Positions 63,137 to 64,000 of a stretch of DNA of 64,000 nucleotides are shown here, piece by piece (position 1 is the stretch's first letter; every line of letters starts with the position of its first letter). The translations under genes and the position numbers were made by a program. Under the pieces are notes generated by a model. It saw nothing but the letters and a program-made list of their open reading frames with translations. It searched no databases and was not told where the DNA came from. The stretch spans positions 56,364,501-56,428,500 of the forward strand of contig CM077593.1 in assembly GCA_039654915.1 (NCBI GenBank), read 5' to 3'. The stretch is from Aquilaria yunnanensis (taxonomy: Eukaryota; Streptophyta; Magnoliopsida; Malvales; Thymelaeaceae).

Positions 63137-64000
63137 CTAAGTATAGAATCTTTTCAGAGAGTCTGAATACCAAGTATTTTTCAACTCTACTCCTTCGGTA
63201 TCACCCAATTTGTAGACCCCTGGGCAGTCTTCGTTGAGGACCAAATAAGGTCCACTCCAGTTTGCCCGAAGTACCCATTTTGATGGCTTGTGTGGCTCAA
63301 ATTCGGCCTTTCGGAGGACAAGGTCTCCTTTTTTGATTTCTTTTCTTCTTACATGTAAGTTAGTAGCGTGAGCTATTCTTTGTTGGAAAGCATTCCTCCT
63401 AAGTTCGGCCATTTCGCGATGTTCCTCGGCGAGGTCTAGTTTTGTCCTCAAGCTGAGGTTGTTTCCTCCTTCATCGAATACTTGTATTCTTATCAAAGGC
63501 TGTATGACCTAAATGGGGATGATGGCTTCTGTCCCATACACGAGTGAGAAAGGAGTTTCCCCGGTGGCCCTTCGGGGAGTCGTACGATAGCTCCATATCA
63601 CACTTGGGAGCTCTCCTGGCCATTTCCCCTTTGCCTCATTTAGCCTTTTCTTCAAGCCATCTTTTATTGTCCTATTGGATACCTCGACCTGCCCATTAGT
63701 TTAAGGGTGGGCTATTGGAGTGAAATGCATTTTTATGCCGAGGTCAGCCACAAATTCCTGGAATCCTCTATCCGTAAATTGGGTTCCATTGTCGGCCACT
63801 ATTACCCTTGGTATGCCAAATCGGCACATGATGTTCTTCCACACTAACTTTTGGATATCCTTCACCGAGATTGATGCCAATGGCTCTGCTTTAATTCACT
63901 TAGTGAAGTAGTCCACTGCGACTATGCAGAACTTCACCCCACCGAGAGCGCTTGGAAGAGGTCCGATGAGATCAATACCCCATACGGCGAAGGGGCAAGG
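63137..64000 (-). pseudogene. D3 integrase and C-terminal tail (partial, runs off the right edge)
   Basis: One minus-strand frame covers the whole stretch. It shows all three catalytic positions: Asp in FAVWGIDLIGPLPSA, Asp in VIVADNGTQFTDRGFQEF, Glu in [10 protein letters not shown]. Then come [20 protein letters not shown] and the tail GDLVLRKAEF, WSGPYLV and YSDSLKRFYT ending at 63137. Three in-frame stops, at 63896-63898 (normally the Trp of TKW), 63701-63703 and 63509-63511, mean no functional integrase. The motif set is that of Tat/Ogre-lineage gypsy elements. The protease, RT and 5' LTR should lie to the right. Confidence 0.92.

Noticed and set aside
1..64000. CRISPR arrays, rRNA, tRNA genes, bacterial operons
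   Set aside because: No regularly spaced direct repeats, no cloverleaf or rRNA words recognised, and the gene structure is eukaryotic.

Overview
The window is plant nuclear DNA, almost certainly from a flowering plant with a large, repeat-rich genome. The evidence is an intron-containing SKI2-type RNA helicase gene with canonical GT/AG splice sites, plant transposon families (Stowaway, hAT, CACTA, Tat-type and chromovirus-like Ty3-gypsy) and LTRs of 0.85 to 3 kb. I see no bacterial operons, rRNA, tRNA or CRISPR. The species cannot be told.

Layout. 1-2450 holds the first five coding exons of a SKI2/DExH11 homologue on the minus strand; the helicase core lies beyond the left edge. It is the only host gene I can support. 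From about 3.3 kb onwards everything recognisable is transposon-derived. I sort the LTRs into families A (about 2.5 kb, TGTTACC ends), B (2.3-3.1 kb), C (about 1.4 kb, TGTTAGTG start), D (0.85-0.92 kb, TGATAGCC start, Tat type) and E (2.5-3.0 kb). Boundaries were read from TG...CA ends and 5-bp target-site duplications (TSDs).

4310-11314: a B LTR holding nested A and C LTRs, inside an older LTR remnant. 12468-12778: a Stowaway MITE. 12936-14343: a C LTR. 14420-16069: a hAT transposase relic, split by a B LTR (16070-19265) that itself holds a D LTR. 20117-22617: a 2.5-kb imperfect palindrome of foldback type. 22690-42235: one CACTA (TNP2) transposase pseudogene in three blocks, separated by a nearly complete gypsy element A (23078-33812, minus, carrying a B-type solo LTR in its integrase) and by a B LTR with a nested A LTR (34594-39625).

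From 42236 a minus-strand A LTR contains C LTRs (one three levels deep) and is cut at 49278 by a plus-strand Tat element (D2). D2 is broken in reverse transcriptase at 53163 by the 3' LTR of a minus-strand Tat element (D3), which runs off the right edge. D3 carries two E LTRs and, between its 3' LTR and integrase, an antisense gene with its own TATA box and at least two introns.

The history is repeated insertion into earlier insertions followed by LTR-LTR recombination, so solo LTRs dominate. No working transposase or complete retrotransposon is present; only the D2 pol reading frame (about 1.75 kb) and the SKI2 exons are clearly open. I found no previously undescribed biological system. The parts most worth a second look are the antisense gene in D3, the foldback palindrome and the traceable nesting order.
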